Shown one piece after another: positions 7,598 through 16,548 of a stretch of 64,000 nucleotides of DNA (positions are counted from its first letter, which is position 1; every line of letters begins with the position of its first letter). This DNA is from Treponema sp. (GTDB lineage: Bacteria > Spirochaetota > Spirochaetia > Treponematales > Breznakiellaceae): contig WRIV01000001.1 in NCBI GenBank assembly GCA_009782555.1, positions 124,001-188,000 on the forward strand, in the 5' to 3' direction. The notes under the pieces are model-generated. The model had not been told where the DNA came from. It worked only from the letters and a program-made list of their open reading frames with translations, and did not search any database. The position numbers were made by a program, and so were the translations under genes.

Positions 7598-7912
7598 TCT
7601 TTAATCCTAAACAGTTTTCTAAAAAAATCATTCGTTTTATCCATGCCATTCCCTTCAAGTAGATCTATTCCCATCCCAATTACTATTATTCCACCAATTT
7701 ATTCGTCAATACAAATGCACAGGTTTTTATTATATATTGTATAAATCATTCAATTTTTCTGTTAACAAAGCTGCCTGTAAAACATAGATTTCTTTTTTGC
7801 TTTTTTAATATCCTTATTACTTCGTTCTTTTTTTTGCTTGATTTTAAATCAAAAAATATTCTTTATCCGATTCAAATTTAAACTCGCCGCTAATCCATTG
7901 TGAAAAAGTCAC
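7594..7912 (-). pseudogene. Decayed 106-codon AT-rich gene (two frameshifts and one stop)
   Basis: Protein-like sequence passes through three minus-strand frames. From GTG 7912 it reads VTFSQWISGEFKFESDKEYF. After a T6 run near 7842 it continues in the next frame as DLKSSKKKNEVIRILKKQ then NLCFTGSFVNRKIE. After 7748 it continues in the third as YTIYNKNLCICIDE, an in-frame TAA, IGGIIVIGMGIDLLEGNG, and DKTNDFFRKLFRIKE, to TGA at 7594. Two single-base deletions would restore 321 nt, or 107 codons with the stop. The ancestral stop overlaps the next start (ATGA), which supports this being one former gene. The family is not recognised. The size and coupling to a small membrane protein would suit an effector or immunity gene, which is a guess. 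Confidence 0.5.
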
Positions 7913-7924
7913 CAATCTGTTTAA

Positions 7925-8800
7925 TTATAACCGGGTTTTCATATCCGCATAGATCGTTGATCCGGGGGGAACCGAATTGGTTAGCCAGACATTGCCGCCA
8001 ATTACCGAACCCCGGCCGATGATCGTATCTCCTCCCAGGATGGTGGCGCCGGAATAGATTGTAACATCGTCTTCAATGGTAGGGTGCCGTTTCTCGCCAG
8101 CCAGTTCTTTCTTTACCGAAAGCGCTCCCAGGGTAACTCCCTGGTAGAGTTTGACGTTTTTTCCGATGACCGTTGTTTCCCCTATGACGACCCCCGTACC
8201 GTGATCGATAAAGAGGGATTCACCGATTGCTGCTCCGGGATGTATGTCGATGCCGGTCTTGTGGTGGACGATCTCGCTCATCATCCGGGGGATCAGGGGA
8301 ACTTCCCGGGCCCAGAAAAAATGAGCTATCCGGTGAACCATGATCGCCTCCAGTCCCGGATAAGAAAGGATCACCTCTTCGGTACTTTTTGCAGCGGGAT
8401 CTCCATTTAGGACAGCGCGGATGTCCAGTTCCAGAAGGGAGCGAATGACGGGAAGTTCGCTAAAAAAACTTCCCACGAGAATTTCCGCCCCGGCATGACA
8501 GCCCCGGAAGGATTCGCCGCCCTTCCCTTCCAGGCGTAGTCCAAAGGCAACACTTTTTTCTACTTCCTGTTCCAGACTCCGGGCGGCCCGGTTTACCCGT
8601 TCCGCGGTAATAAGGGTAAGTTTGTCATGATCCAGGGTCTCCATTTCTCCAAAGCCGGGAAGAAGCAGTTCCGTAAGCTCTAATAAAATTTTTTCGATGC
8701 TCCGTTTGGAAGGAAGATTTGCATCTCCTGCGGGATTCATAAGGCCCAGGCTGTGATAGGATTCCAGCAGGGCATCTATGCTCTTATCCAGTTTTGGCAT
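7925..8800 (-). CDS. cysE: Serine O-acetyltransferase CysE
   Basis: 291 residues. Acetylates serine with acetyl-CoA to O-acetylserine, the carbon skeleton for cysteine. The N-terminal ~175 residues are the helical SAT domain with HRIAHFFW (157-164). The C-terminal left-handed beta helix begins TGIDIHPGAAIGES (182-195) and includes FIDHGTGVVIGET with the catalytic His, then GVTLGAL and imperfect hexapeptides ending GGNVWLTNSVPPGS. Length and spacing fit the longer EpsC-type SATs. I start at ATG 8800, which has GGAGG 5 nt upstream, rather than at TTG 8812. The start overlaps the patatin gene by 17 nt. No cysK lies nearby. Confidence 0.93.
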   Translation of the reverse strand: MPKLDKSIDALLESYHSLGLMNPAGDANLPSKRSIEKILLELTELLLPGFGEMETLDHDKLTLITAERVNRAARSLEQEVEKSVAFGLRLEGKGGESFRGCHAGAEILVGSFFSELPVIRSLLELDIRAVLNGDPAAKSTEEVILSYPGLEAIMVHRIAHFFWAREVPLIPRMMSEIVHHKTGIDIHPGAAIGESLFIDHGTGVVIGETTVIGKNVKLYQGVTLGALSVKKELAGEKRHPTIEDDVTIYSGATILGGDTIIGRGSVIGGNVWLTNSVPPGSTIYADMKTRL

Positions 8801-9746
8801 GGGGACCTCCAAAATATTCTTCCAACTCTATGCCGCATCTTTTCTTTTTTCGGCGGGCGGCGGCGCCTTTAATTCCTTTTCTGAAAAATGCATCCAGTTC
8901 GGCTTTGCTTTGTACAGCCGCCGCTTCTCCCAGTTCTATAAGTTCCTTCTTGCGGGAAAAGTCAAAGGCAGAAGTTTTATCTGAAATGTGAACAAGAAGA
9001 CTGGGTGGTTCCTCCAAGTTTTCCGTTTCGGTTTCCGAAATATGGATTATTGTATCAAAGCAGCGCATCACCACACTTAGGCCGTTTTTTAGCGCCACCG
9101 CCGGAATGTGCCGCCAGCGCAGGGTGTCCACCGCCAGAATATGCCGGATCCCCATCGCCTTTGCCGTTTCTCTGGCAGATTTAATGGGCATATTACTTAC
9201 CACTCCGCCGTCAACATAGCATTGATCACCTTCTACCAAAGGTTCAAAAACAAAAGGAAAAGACATGGATGCCCGGATTGCCCAGGCCAGAGAACCGGAA
9301 CGGAAGATCACCTCTTCTCCGGCGGAAATGTTTACGGCATTGCAAATAAAAGGAATAGCACAGTCTTCTATTTTTTTATTGTCCGTTAGTTTTTCCAGTA
9401 TCCGGAGAACCTTGTTTCCCGAATCAACACCAGGCCTGGTGACAGCATGCCCGATAATCTGTCCGGTTTGGAAAAGTTTTCCAATGGGGCCGTCGATTTT
9501 GAATACCGGGCTTTCCATAAAATCAAAAATATCCAGTTCTTCCAGAACATAACGTTTTTGATCCGGCCCCTTCATCCCCGCGGCATAAAGCCCGCCGATG
9601 ATTGCACCCATGGAAGTTCCCGCAATAAGCGAAGGCGGCGGGTAACCCGCTTTTTCCAGAGCGCAAAGAACTCCTACATGAACAAGCCCCCGGGCGCCGC
9701 CTCCGGAAAGCACCAGGGCGTACTTCAGTTTTTTTTTGATTTTCAT
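8784..9746 (-). CDS. Patatin-like phospholipase (RssA/YchK type)
   Basis: 320 residues. Patatin-fold esterases release fatty acids from phospholipids with a Ser-Asp dyad. Visible: the oxyanion loop SGGGARG (14-20), nucleophile elbow GTSMG with Ser45, and YVDGGVVSNMP with Asp179. There is no signal peptide, so a cytoplasmic or membrane-face enzyme is expected. The last ~90 residues are basic and not conserved. It overlaps cysE, downstream on the same strand, by 17 nt. The substrate is unknown; family assignment is secure. Confidence 0.9.
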   Translation of the reverse strand: MKIKKKLKYALVLSGGGARGLVHVGVLCALEKAGYPPPSLIAGTSMGAIIGGLYAAGMKGPDQKRYVLEELDIFDFMESPVFKIDGPIGKLFQTGQIIGHAVTRPGVDSGNKVLRILEKLTDNKKIEDCAIPFICNAVNISAGEEVIFRSGSLAWAIRASMSFPFVFEPLVEGDQCYVDGGVVSNMPIKSARETAKAMGIRHILAVDTLRWRHIPAVALKNGLSVVMRCFDTIIHISETETENLEEPPSLLVHISDKTSAFDFSRKKELIELGEAAAVQSKAELDAFFRKGIKGAAARRKKKRCGIELEEYFGGPHAKTG

Positions 9747-9783
9747 ACTCTTAGGCTGTCAGAACCAGGGTTTCCAGAATGAA

Positions 9784-10470
9784 TTAATTGCCTTTTACCT
9801 CGATCAATTCTGAACTTCCTGTCAATTTATTCTTGTCATCGTAGGTTTCGGTTTTGACCGTACCAATGTTGGGGGCATACCATGAAATGACTTTCATAAC
9901 CGAAGTTTTTCCCATTACGGTGGTAGTAATAGTTTGGGAAATTTTATGGCATCTAAAGGTCCCCGCCTGAACGGTCACATTTTCAATGGCTTCGCATTTT
10001 CCATCGGTCATTTTTGTTACCGTGCTTATTTTTGTGAAGCCAAGGTCCATGGTCATGGTCATTTCGGAATTTTTGATCGACTGTCCGGGCTGTAAATTAG
10101 CCGGTATTTCCATCGGCGTACCGGTAACCTGTACCTGGATATTTTGATCCTGTAACTGACTGGCAAACATCTGCTTCATGTCCATGGTTACAACATTGTT
10201 TCTTATGTTTACCGTTAAGGGCACTTCTTGAGGCGGATTAAAAGATTTGCGGTTTTTATCCAGGATTTCTGCCACATAAGAAATGGTCATATTGCTGCCT
10301 GAACCGGTTACACTCTTAATGGTGGTTTTTGTATAGCTATTTGCCCTTCCCCGGGCATCTTTCTCCGCATAGGTCAATTCCATTCCCGTCTTTGTGGCGA
10401 AAAAGGCATTTTGTGCATACAATCCTGCGGCCATAGTGAATAACAGCATCGCCATAATCAATTTTTTCAT
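9784..10470 (-). CDS. Secreted TapB/DUF3108-like protein
   Basis: 228 residues with a clear signal peptide (MKKLIMAMLLFTMAAGLYA, then QNAFF). The mature part is beta-rich and ends GTFRCHKISQTITTTVMGK, ISWYAPNIGTVKTETYD, a pattern seen in TapB and DUF3108-type periplasmic proteins. I start at ATG 10470 because AAGGAG precedes it; a longer frame to 10545 would overlap the activase and bury the signal peptide. It lies 46 nt downstream of the activase gene on the same strand. Its role is unknown; a periplasmic location is well supported. Confidence 0.7.
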   Translation of the reverse strand: MKKLIMAMLLFTMAAGLYAQNAFFATKTGMELTYAEKDARGRANSYTKTTIKSVTGSGSNMTISYVAEILDKNRKSFNPPQEVPLTVNIRNNVVTMDMKQMFASQLQDQNIQVQVTGTPMEIPANLQPGQSIKNSEMTMTMDLGFTKISTVTKMTDGKCEAIENVTVQAGTFRCHKISQTITTTVMGKTSVMKVISWYAPNIGTVKTETYDDKNKLTGSSELIEVKGN

Positions 10471-10516
10471 TGAATTACACTCCTTACTTGTACTTTGTTT
10501 GCTTAGGCAAAGCATA

Positions 10517-13500
10517 CTATTCTCCCGCCGCAATTGGCAATACACCGTTTTCCGGGGTATCCACCAGGGTGGTCAAATCCTCTCCGCCTCGAAAGCGGAG
10601 TACATTCACCATAAAGATATTAAGTTTGTTCACAATGTTCGGAGGCAGGAGGTTGCCGTCTACTTCTACTGACAAAATAGGGTAATTCCGTTCCCTGGCC
10701 CAGGGAGTAAAGAGTCCTTCGATAACCCGGCCAATAAGGCAGGCAAAGGGGCTGATGTTGACAATTCCCGAATAACCCTGCTCCATGGCGGTGGCGGCGA
10801 CTCCGCTGGATACGGAGATTTCCGACTGAAGTTCCAGATTGACAAAATGCTTTTGGGTATTGGTCATGATCTGGTGCATATCACGGGGCGATTGGGGAAC
10901 CAGGCCGGTGGGTTCCAAAATGGAGAGGACTCTTTTTTCCACAGAATGTTTCCACCATTCTTCTATGCCAAGAAGTTTTAAATCCCGCCAGGGTTTGGAA
11001 AAAAGCCTTCGCCCCGGTTTTTGGAGGGTAATGAGTTTTTTCAGTTCACATTCCCGGACAAAATCCAGGTAGTGGATCCATTCGCCGATGCTTGCCACCT
11101 TTACCGCTATACCCCGCTCGCTCATCAAATCAATAAGTTCCCCCACGGCAAAATCGTCCCGCCGTACATAGATTTCTCCAACAATAAGTACCCGGGGACA
11201 ATCCGTTACCTTCCGTTTAAGGGGTATCTTCTTTAGATCGGAGGCTGTTTTTTTTAGGTGTTTCCAAACCTGTTTTGGCTGATGTTCCACGGTCAGCATC
11301 AGGGACTTCCAGGATTTTTCAAAATCGGCGATGGCGGTTTTCGGATCCGCCGCTGTTGCTTTTAAAGCGGTTTGTACATCTTTTAGGTAATCGGAAAATA
11401 CCAGGCCCTTCCACATTTCCTTGGCAAACCCCGGCCCCAATTCGGTGTAGGAATTATCAGCGGAAAGGATAAAGACCACAACATTTTCAAGCCGCATATC
11501 CCGGAACAGATTTTCGTAGTATACAAAGTACTGTCCCGTTCGGCAGGGGCCGGTGGTAATCGGCACAAAGAGCAGGTATAATTCATCCTTGCGGTATTTT
11601 TCGCTAAAGAAAAATTGCAGGGCGCTTCCCAATACCAGATGACTTGGGACGCACTCCTTCCCTGATGCATGGGCCCGGGCGACCTGGACAGTTTTGTTTG
11701 TTGATACCGGCAGAGCTTCTGCATTGATTCCCATGCTTCGTACTGCGGCGGCAACATATTCTGTGGAAATGGCCCCCATGTTCGAAAGAAGGAGTTTTAC
11801 CCGCTTATTGTTACGGATATTGACACGCTCTCCGGTTTTTTCGTTGTCAATGCGAAGCTGATCATCCAGACTTGAGGCAGAATCGTAAACAAATTTCCAG
11901 CCGTTGCTGTACCGTTCATCTTCGATTTCACTTTTCTTGGCCCGGTAACCGTCAATGATGTCGAGGAACGCCTCCACCCTGGTGTCCACCCCGGCATCGG
12001 CGGAATGGGAATCCAGTTCCAGCACAAGAAAAGGTTTTTGTCCCATGATCCATTTGATATAATGGAGGATGAATGAATCGGGAGCACAGGAAAAGTTTGT
12101 AATAAAAGTAACGTAGATGTTGTCGTCTTTTTTAAGGAACTCTGCGGCCTTGACATCCTGCTGTCCGTAGTACCAGTACATATTTGGGAAGATATTTTCA
12201 TCTTCAAAGGGAAGGATGTCAAAGGGAATAACTGAGTAGCCCCGGGTGGAAAATTTCCGGGGGATTCCCATATTGGCCTCGGCGGTAAAGGCATTGTAGG
12301 GCCGGCCCAAAAGGGCAATGACCGGCCGCCCGGCACTGCGGGCTTCTTTTAGGGCATCTTCGCCCAGAGTGCGGGCGGCATCGTAATATTCCTGTTGTTT
12401 ACCCATGGCAGCGTTAAAGGCCGCTAGAGTTTCTTTTTCGTCTATACCAAGCTGTGCTGTTATTTTACAAAACAGTTCCAGCGCTTGATCGTTGCCGAAT
12501 TTAAAACTTACTACTAGAGGAAGCCAGCGGTTCTTGTCCACATCTGGAAAGGCTTTTTCGATATAGTACGGAAGGCTTTGGGTGATGGGGCAAAAATTGG
12601 CATGAACATCTTCTTCGTAACTGGGCATATCCCGGAAGTGGGGCAGAAACACATAATCCGCTCCCTTGTCCAGGCAATCCTGCACCGCTCCATGGGCAAT
12701 TTCTGCTGGAAAACAATAGGTTGATTCTGCCCGGGCCACGCCTTCGTGAGCAACTTCTTCGGAAAGGATTGTTTTGATCCCCAGTTTGTAAAAGAACCAT
12801 GAATAGAGGGGATAGAGTGAGTGAGTTGAGAAGGCCCGCGGAATGCCAACAGTAAATTTTCTCTTTTTTGCTTCGTCAGATAATGCCGGGGCGGCAAATC
12901 CTTCGTACATCAGCTTTTGGCGTCTTTCCACATAGTCAAAGACCGGCACATCTTTTACGACCTTGCGCATGTTAGTGTACTTGTTACAGCGGCCTCCGAA
13001 CATATACTTGTGTCCCGCCCCGGCGCCTGCGGAAGCAAGCGACAGTACCTGGATGGGGCAGTAATTGTCGCAGCTTTTGCAGTCAAAGATACGTTCGTAG
13101 ACAATTTCCCTGGCCCTAAGTTCTCCCAGATCAACGATTTTTTCTTCTAAAAGGCCGTCGGCATTTTTGCGTTTTGCCAGCAGGGCCACACCAAAGCAGC
13201 CTGTTAATTCCGGCGAAGGGGGAACAAGGATTTCCTTGTCCAGCATCATGGCAAAGGCTAGGGGGACGGCGGAATTTTTTGCCACTCCTCCCTGAAGAAA
13301 TATCTTTCCGCCGATGGTGCGGTTTCCTACCACTCTGTTCAGGTAGTTTGCCACGATGGAACAAACAATGCCGGCGGTAATGTTTTCCTTCGTGGCTCCC
13401 TGCTGAACCGCCTTACGGATATCGCTGTTAATAAAGGCGGAGCAATGTTCGCCGAATTTAAGGGGAGCGTCCGCTTTTAGGGCCAGAGGGCCGATCTCCG

Positions 13501-14863
13501 GCGCACTGTGGATGGAAAGATCTCCCGCAGCGCTTTCTTCCAGGAAAGATCCCGTACCGGCGGAGCAGGCTTCGTTCATTGCATAGTCGATAGGGACGCC
13601 GTTTTTTAGAAGGACATATTTGGCGTCCTGGCCGCCGATTTCAAAAATTGTTTCTACATCAGGGTCAAAATAGGAAGTTCCCACCGAGTGGGCGATGATC
13701 TCGTTGTAGACACCGGGGGTTTCCAAAAAGACCCCCAGAATTTCCCGGCTCGATCCGGTGGTAGCCACCAGCCGTATATCAATTTTGCTGTCCCCGGTAT
13801 CGGAGATAATCTTTTCTTCGATGATGCCTAAACATTCTTTAAGGGCCTTTACCGGATCGCCGTGGGTTCTGCCATAGTGGCTTGCGGCAATTTCGTCAGT
13901 TTCCATGTCCACCAGGCATGCCTTGGTGGTGGTGGATCCCCCGTCCACTCCCAGGATATAGCGGCGATCCTTCTGGACCTTGCCGCCGGGTTTTTCAAAA
14001 AAACGGACCTTCTTTTCCCAGTCCTGCAGGGCCGGAAGGGTGTCAAAGCGGATTTCGTTATGTTTCATGAGTTTTTCTTCCGGCGGCAGGGGAGTTCCTG
14101 TTTCCCTCGCCAAAGCCGCCGCTCCCAGGGCTTCGAAAACCGCCGCCGACTCGGGAACGATAAACTCAATATCCGGGGCCAGTTCCCGGATAAACCGGAG
14201 TATGTGGCGGTTCAGGGTAATGCCGCCCGCCAGAACTACTCGGCCAGAAGTAACCTTGGCTCGCTTAAGGAAATCGATCACCTTAACGGCCATTACATTG
14301 GAAAGGGAAAGAACAATGTCGTCTTTGGATGCTTCCCGCTTGTTGAGCCGGTGGGTGCAGTCGCTCTTCATAAAAACTGAACACCGGGTAGAAAGGGAGT
14401 AAACCGAGGCGGTGTCGGGGACCCGGTCGATATCCGTCAGGGTCATATCCATTCTGGCAAGCTGCTGTTTAAGGAATTCCCCGGTACCGCTGGCGCATTT
14501 GTTACCAGAAAAGTTATTGATGATCTTTCCCGTTTCATCCAGGCGATAGACGATCAGATCCTCACCTCCCATGGAAACCACAGCATCCGCCTTTAGTTCC
14601 AGTGCCCGCAGGGCTGCTTCCACGCACAGAGGTTCCAGTGTCCCTGCCGCGTCGAACATAAAACGGCCTTCGTTGCCCGTAACCAGCACGGGAATCCCCG
14701 GATCTATCTTTCCTTCTGCGAGAAGGTTTTTAACCGCCGCCGCAAAATCCCCTTCGTGGGGAACTGCGGCGCTCCAAAGACAGTGAAAATGGTTTTCTTT
14801 TGAATATTCCGCCAGGGCCATTTTTAGGCTGGTGGATCCTATATTGATGCCAAGGGTATGCAT
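10517..14863 (-). CDS. Giant 2-hydroxyacyl-CoA dehydratase activase-type protein (two activase domains + dehydratase-like C-terminus)
   Basis: 1448 residues. Residues 1-255 form an ASKHA-fold ATPase (GINIGSTSLKMAL, VSMGGEDLIVY) with Cys124 in NKCASGTG and Cys161 in STRCSVFMKSD, matching the cluster-binding cysteines of HgdC-type activases. Residues about 300-560 form a second copy (LGVDGGSTTTKACLVD, FEIGGQDAKY, ACSAGTGSF, HCSAFINSD). Then come CKSCDNYCPIQ, a likely metal or FeS site, the DUF2229 mark VGIPRAFSTHSLYPLYSWFF, and a long C-terminal region like the dehydratase subunits. Known activases use ATP to drive an electron to a radical dehydratase; the substrate of these giant fusions is unknown. 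A good promoter and AAGGA ribosome site precede the ATG. Confidence 0.85.
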   Translation of the reverse strand: MHTLGINIGSTSLKMALAEYSKENHFHCLWSAAVPHEGDFAAAVKNLLAEGKIDPGIPVLVTGNEGRFMFDAAGTLEPLCVEAALRALELKADAVVSMGGEDLIVYRLDETGKIINNFSGNKCASGTGEFLKQQLARMDMTLTDIDRVPDTASVYSLSTRCSVFMKSDCTHRLNKREASKDDIVLSLSNVMAVKVIDFLKRAKVTSGRVVLAGGITLNRHILRFIRELAPDIEFIVPESAAVFEALGAAALARETGTPLPPEEKLMKHNEIRFDTLPALQDWEKKVRFFEKPGGKVQKDRRYILGVDGGSTTTKACLVDMETDEIAASHYGRTHGDPVKALKECLGIIEEKIISDTGDSKIDIRLVATTGSSREILGVFLETPGVYNEIIAHSVGTSYFDPDVETIFEIGGQDAKYVLLKNGVPIDYAMNEACSAGTGSFLEESAAGDLSIHSAPEIGPLALKADAPLKFGEHCSAFINSDIRKAVQQGATKENITAGIVCSIVANYLNRVVGNRTIGGKIFLQGGVAKNSAVPLAFAMMLDKEILVPPSPELTGCFGVALLAKRKNADGLLEEKIVDLGELRAREIVYERIFDCKSCDNYCPIQVLSLASAGAGAGHKYMFGGRCNKYTNMRKVVKDVPVFDYVERRQKLMYEGFAAPALSDEAKKRKFTVGIPRAFSTHSLYPLYSWFFYKLGIKTILSEEVAHEGVARAESTYCFPAEIAHGAVQDCLDKGADYVFLPHFRDMPSYEEDVHANFCPITQSLPYYIEKAFPDVDKNRWLPLVVSFKFGNDQALELFCKITAQLGIDEKETLAAFNAAMGKQQEYYDAARTLGEDALKEARSAGRPVIALLGRPYNAFTAEANMGIPRKFSTRGYSVIPFDILPFEDENIFPNMYWYYGQQDVKAAEFLKKDDNIYVTFITNFSCAPDSFILHYIKWIMGQKPFLVLELDSHSADAGVDTRVEAFLDIIDGYRAKKSEIEDERYSNGWKFVYDSASSLDDQLRIDNEKTGERVNIRNNKRVKLLLSNMGAISTEYVAAAVRSMGINAEALPVSTNKTVQVARAHASGKECVPSHLVLGSALQFFFSEKYRKDELYLLFVPITTGPCRTGQYFVYYENLFRDMRLENVVVFILSADNSYTELGPGFAKEMWKGLVFSDYLKDVQTALKATAADPKTAIADFEKSWKSLMLTVEHQPKQVWKHLKKTASDLKKIPLKRKVTDCPRVLIVGEIYVRRDDFAVGELIDLMSERGIAVKVASIGEWIHYLDFVRECELKKLITLQKPGRRLFSKPWRDLKLLGIEEWWKHSVEKRVLSILEPTGLVPQSPRDMHQIMTNTQKHFVNLELQSEISVSSGVAATAMEQGYSGIVNISPFACLIGRVIEGLFTPWARERNYPILSVEVDGNLLPPNIVNKLNIFMVNVLRFRGGEDLTTLVDTPENGVLPIAAGE

Positions 14864-14898
14864 TATTTTTCCTTAAAAAGCATGCTGATTTTTTACTA

Positions 14899-14927
14899 AT
14901 GATACTGTTTTAAGCAGGGAGATACAA
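14899..14927 (-). promoter_or_regulatory. Sigma70-type promoter of the giant activase gene
   Basis: On the minus strand, TTGTAT (14927-14922), a 17-nt spacer and TATCAT (14904-14899) precede the activase ATG by 35 nt, leaving room for the AAGGA ribosome site. Confidence 0.55.
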
Positions 14928-14993
14928 TACTGGCGTTCTGCAGCTCTTGCTATTTTCCGCCTAATATAGGAAAAAAGAATAGGAACAGGATTG

Positions 14994-15854
14994 ATGTATA
15001 TCCGTGATGTATTACGTGAAAAAGAGACGATTGTTTCGTGCGAAATTTTTCCTCCAAAGATCGGGGCGGAATTGGAACATGCCTTCGAGATCGCCGGTAA
15101 AATCGCCGCCCTAAAACCTGCCTTTATCAGTGTTACCTGCGGCGCCGGTGCAAGCACGGCAAATTATACCGAAGCCCTCGCACAGCACATCGAGGGTTCC
15201 AATGTTCCGGCCCTGGCGCATATTACCTGCGCCGCAGCGTCCAAAGAGGAAATTTCTGCAATCCTGAATGATTATGCAGGCAAGGGGGTCGAAAATGTGC
15301 TGGCCCTGCGCGGCGATTTGCCAAAAGGCATACAGCAGCCTGCGGATGGACACTATACCCACGCCAACGAACTGGTCGCTGCAATAAAAGATCGGGGCGG
15401 GTTCTGCATCGGCGGCGCATGTTACCCGGAGGGACATATAGAGAGCGCCAATCAGGAGGAGGATATTGCCTACCTTAAACAAAAGGCCGACGCTGGCTGC
15501 GATTTTCTTACAACCCAGATGTTTTTTGACAACAATGTTCTCTACAAATTTTTATATAAGCTTTCGCAAAAAGGCATTGATGTGCCGGTACTAGCGGGTA
15601 TTATGCCGGTAACCAACCGGGTGCAAATAAGGCGTATTGTGGAGATGATCGGAACCGTCCTGCCCCCGCGGTTTCAGAACATCCTTGACAAATTTGGCGA
15701 TAACCCCGCCGCAATGCGGCAGGCTGGCATTGCCTATGCGACGGAGCAAATCATCGATCTTGCCGCCAACAATGTGCGCGGGATTCATATTTATACCATG
15801 AACAAACCCGATGTCGCCGGACAGATCATGAATAACCTGTCTCATATCCTATAA
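14994..15854 (+). CDS. metF: 5,10-methylenetetrahydrofolate reductase MetF
   Basis: 286 residues, close to the E. coli enzyme. Reduces methylene-tetrahydrofolate to methyl-tetrahydrofolate with FAD, feeding methionine synthase. The TIM-barrel marks are VSCEIFPPK near the N-terminus, ISVTCGAGAS, NVLALRGDLPKG, GGACYPEGH, and CDFLTTQMFFDN. I take ATG 14994, with AGGA sites upstream, over the adjoining TTG 14991. It is the first gene of metF, reactivation domain, metH. In acetogenic relatives a MetF of this size can serve the Wood-Ljungdahl methyl branch; no other gene of that pathway is in the window, so the methionine role is preferred. Confidence 0.95.
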   Translation: MYIRDVLREKETIVSCEIFPPKIGAELEHAFEIAGKIAALKPAFISVTCGAGASTANYTEALAQHIEGSNVPALAHITCAAASKEEISAILNDYAGKGVENVLALRGDLPKGIQQPADGHYTHANELVAAIKDRGGFCIGGACYPEGHIESANQEEDIAYLKQKADAGCDFLTTQMFFDNNVLYKFLYKLSQKGIDVPVLAGIMPVTNRVQIRRIVEMIGTVLPPRFQNILDKFGDNPAAMRQAGIAYATEQIIDLAANNVRGIHIYTMNKPDVAGQIMNNLSHIL

Positions 15855-15864
15855 TGTAAATTCT

Positions 15865-16548
15865 ATGATCGTTCACAGCGAAATTCTAAGGTACATGGGA
15901 CACAGCGGCGGGGCCGATGCGCACCTGGAAACGCTGGTTTTGTCATGTTTAGAAAAACTTACCGCCGTATATACGCCGCGCCATGTAACAATGCAACTGC
16001 CCTGTATAATTACCGGTAATCGTGTAACTATTGGTGAACTGAACATCGAAAGCAAAGAACTTACCGCTCATTTATTGGATTGCACACAGGCGTACCTATT
16101 TGCGGCAACTCTGGGTGCCGCTGTGGACAGGCTTATCGCACAGCGTACAAAGATAGACAGCGCCGAGGCATTGTGCATACAGGCCTGCGCTGCTTATCAA
16201 ATCGAAGACCACTGTAACCGTATTGAACAGGAATTGTCAGAAGACTTAAGCCGGCAGGGATTTTATCTTCGTCCGCGTTTTTCTCCAGGATACGGCGACT
16301 TTGACATTACCCATCAAACAGACGTACTGCGCATATTGCAGGTACACAAGCGTATCGGTGTAACCGAAACAAAAACACATATGCTGACGCCGCTCAAGTC
16401 GATAACGGCTGTGATCGGCATCGGTGCAAAAAAAGAAAAATACGAACCGGAACTATCCGTCGTGCCGTGCCGGGGTTTTTCTCCTGATAAGTGCGGTGAT
16501 TGCAGTAAGACAGACTGCCCATTTAAAGCAAGAGGTTTTAAGACATGA
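15865..16548 (+). CDS. Stand-alone methionine synthase reactivation domain
   Basis: 227 residues matching the C-terminal activation domain of cobalamin-dependent methionine synthase: RPRFSPGYGDF (S-adenosylmethionine binding), MLTPLKSITAVIGIG and a Cys-rich end CGDCSKTDCPF. In full-length MetH this domain binds SAM and re-methylates oxidised cob(II)alamin. Here it is a separate protein encoded just before metH, whose product lacks it. Such split arrangements are known in other bacteria such as Thermotoga. The four C-terminal cysteines (two CxxC-like pairs) are unusual in classical MetH and might bind a metal. The stop overlaps the metH ATG as ATGA, which favours a 1:1 complex. Confidence 0.88.
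   Translation: MIVHSEILRYMGHSGGADAHLETLVLSCLEKLTAVYTPRHVTMQLPCIITGNRVTIGELNIESKELTAHLLDCTQAYLFAATLGAAVDRLIAQRTKIDSAEALCIQACAAYQIEDHCNRIEQELSEDLSRQGFYLRPRFSPGYGDFDITHQTDVLRILQVHKRIGVTETKTHMLTPLKSITAVIGIGAKKEKYEPELSVVPCRGFSPDKCGDCSKTDCPFKARGFKT

Noticed and set aside
14864-14993. Possible cobalamin or SAM riboswitch before metF
   Set aside because: Only 130 nt, no B12 box, S-box or similar conserved core, and the divergent activase promoter takes part of it.
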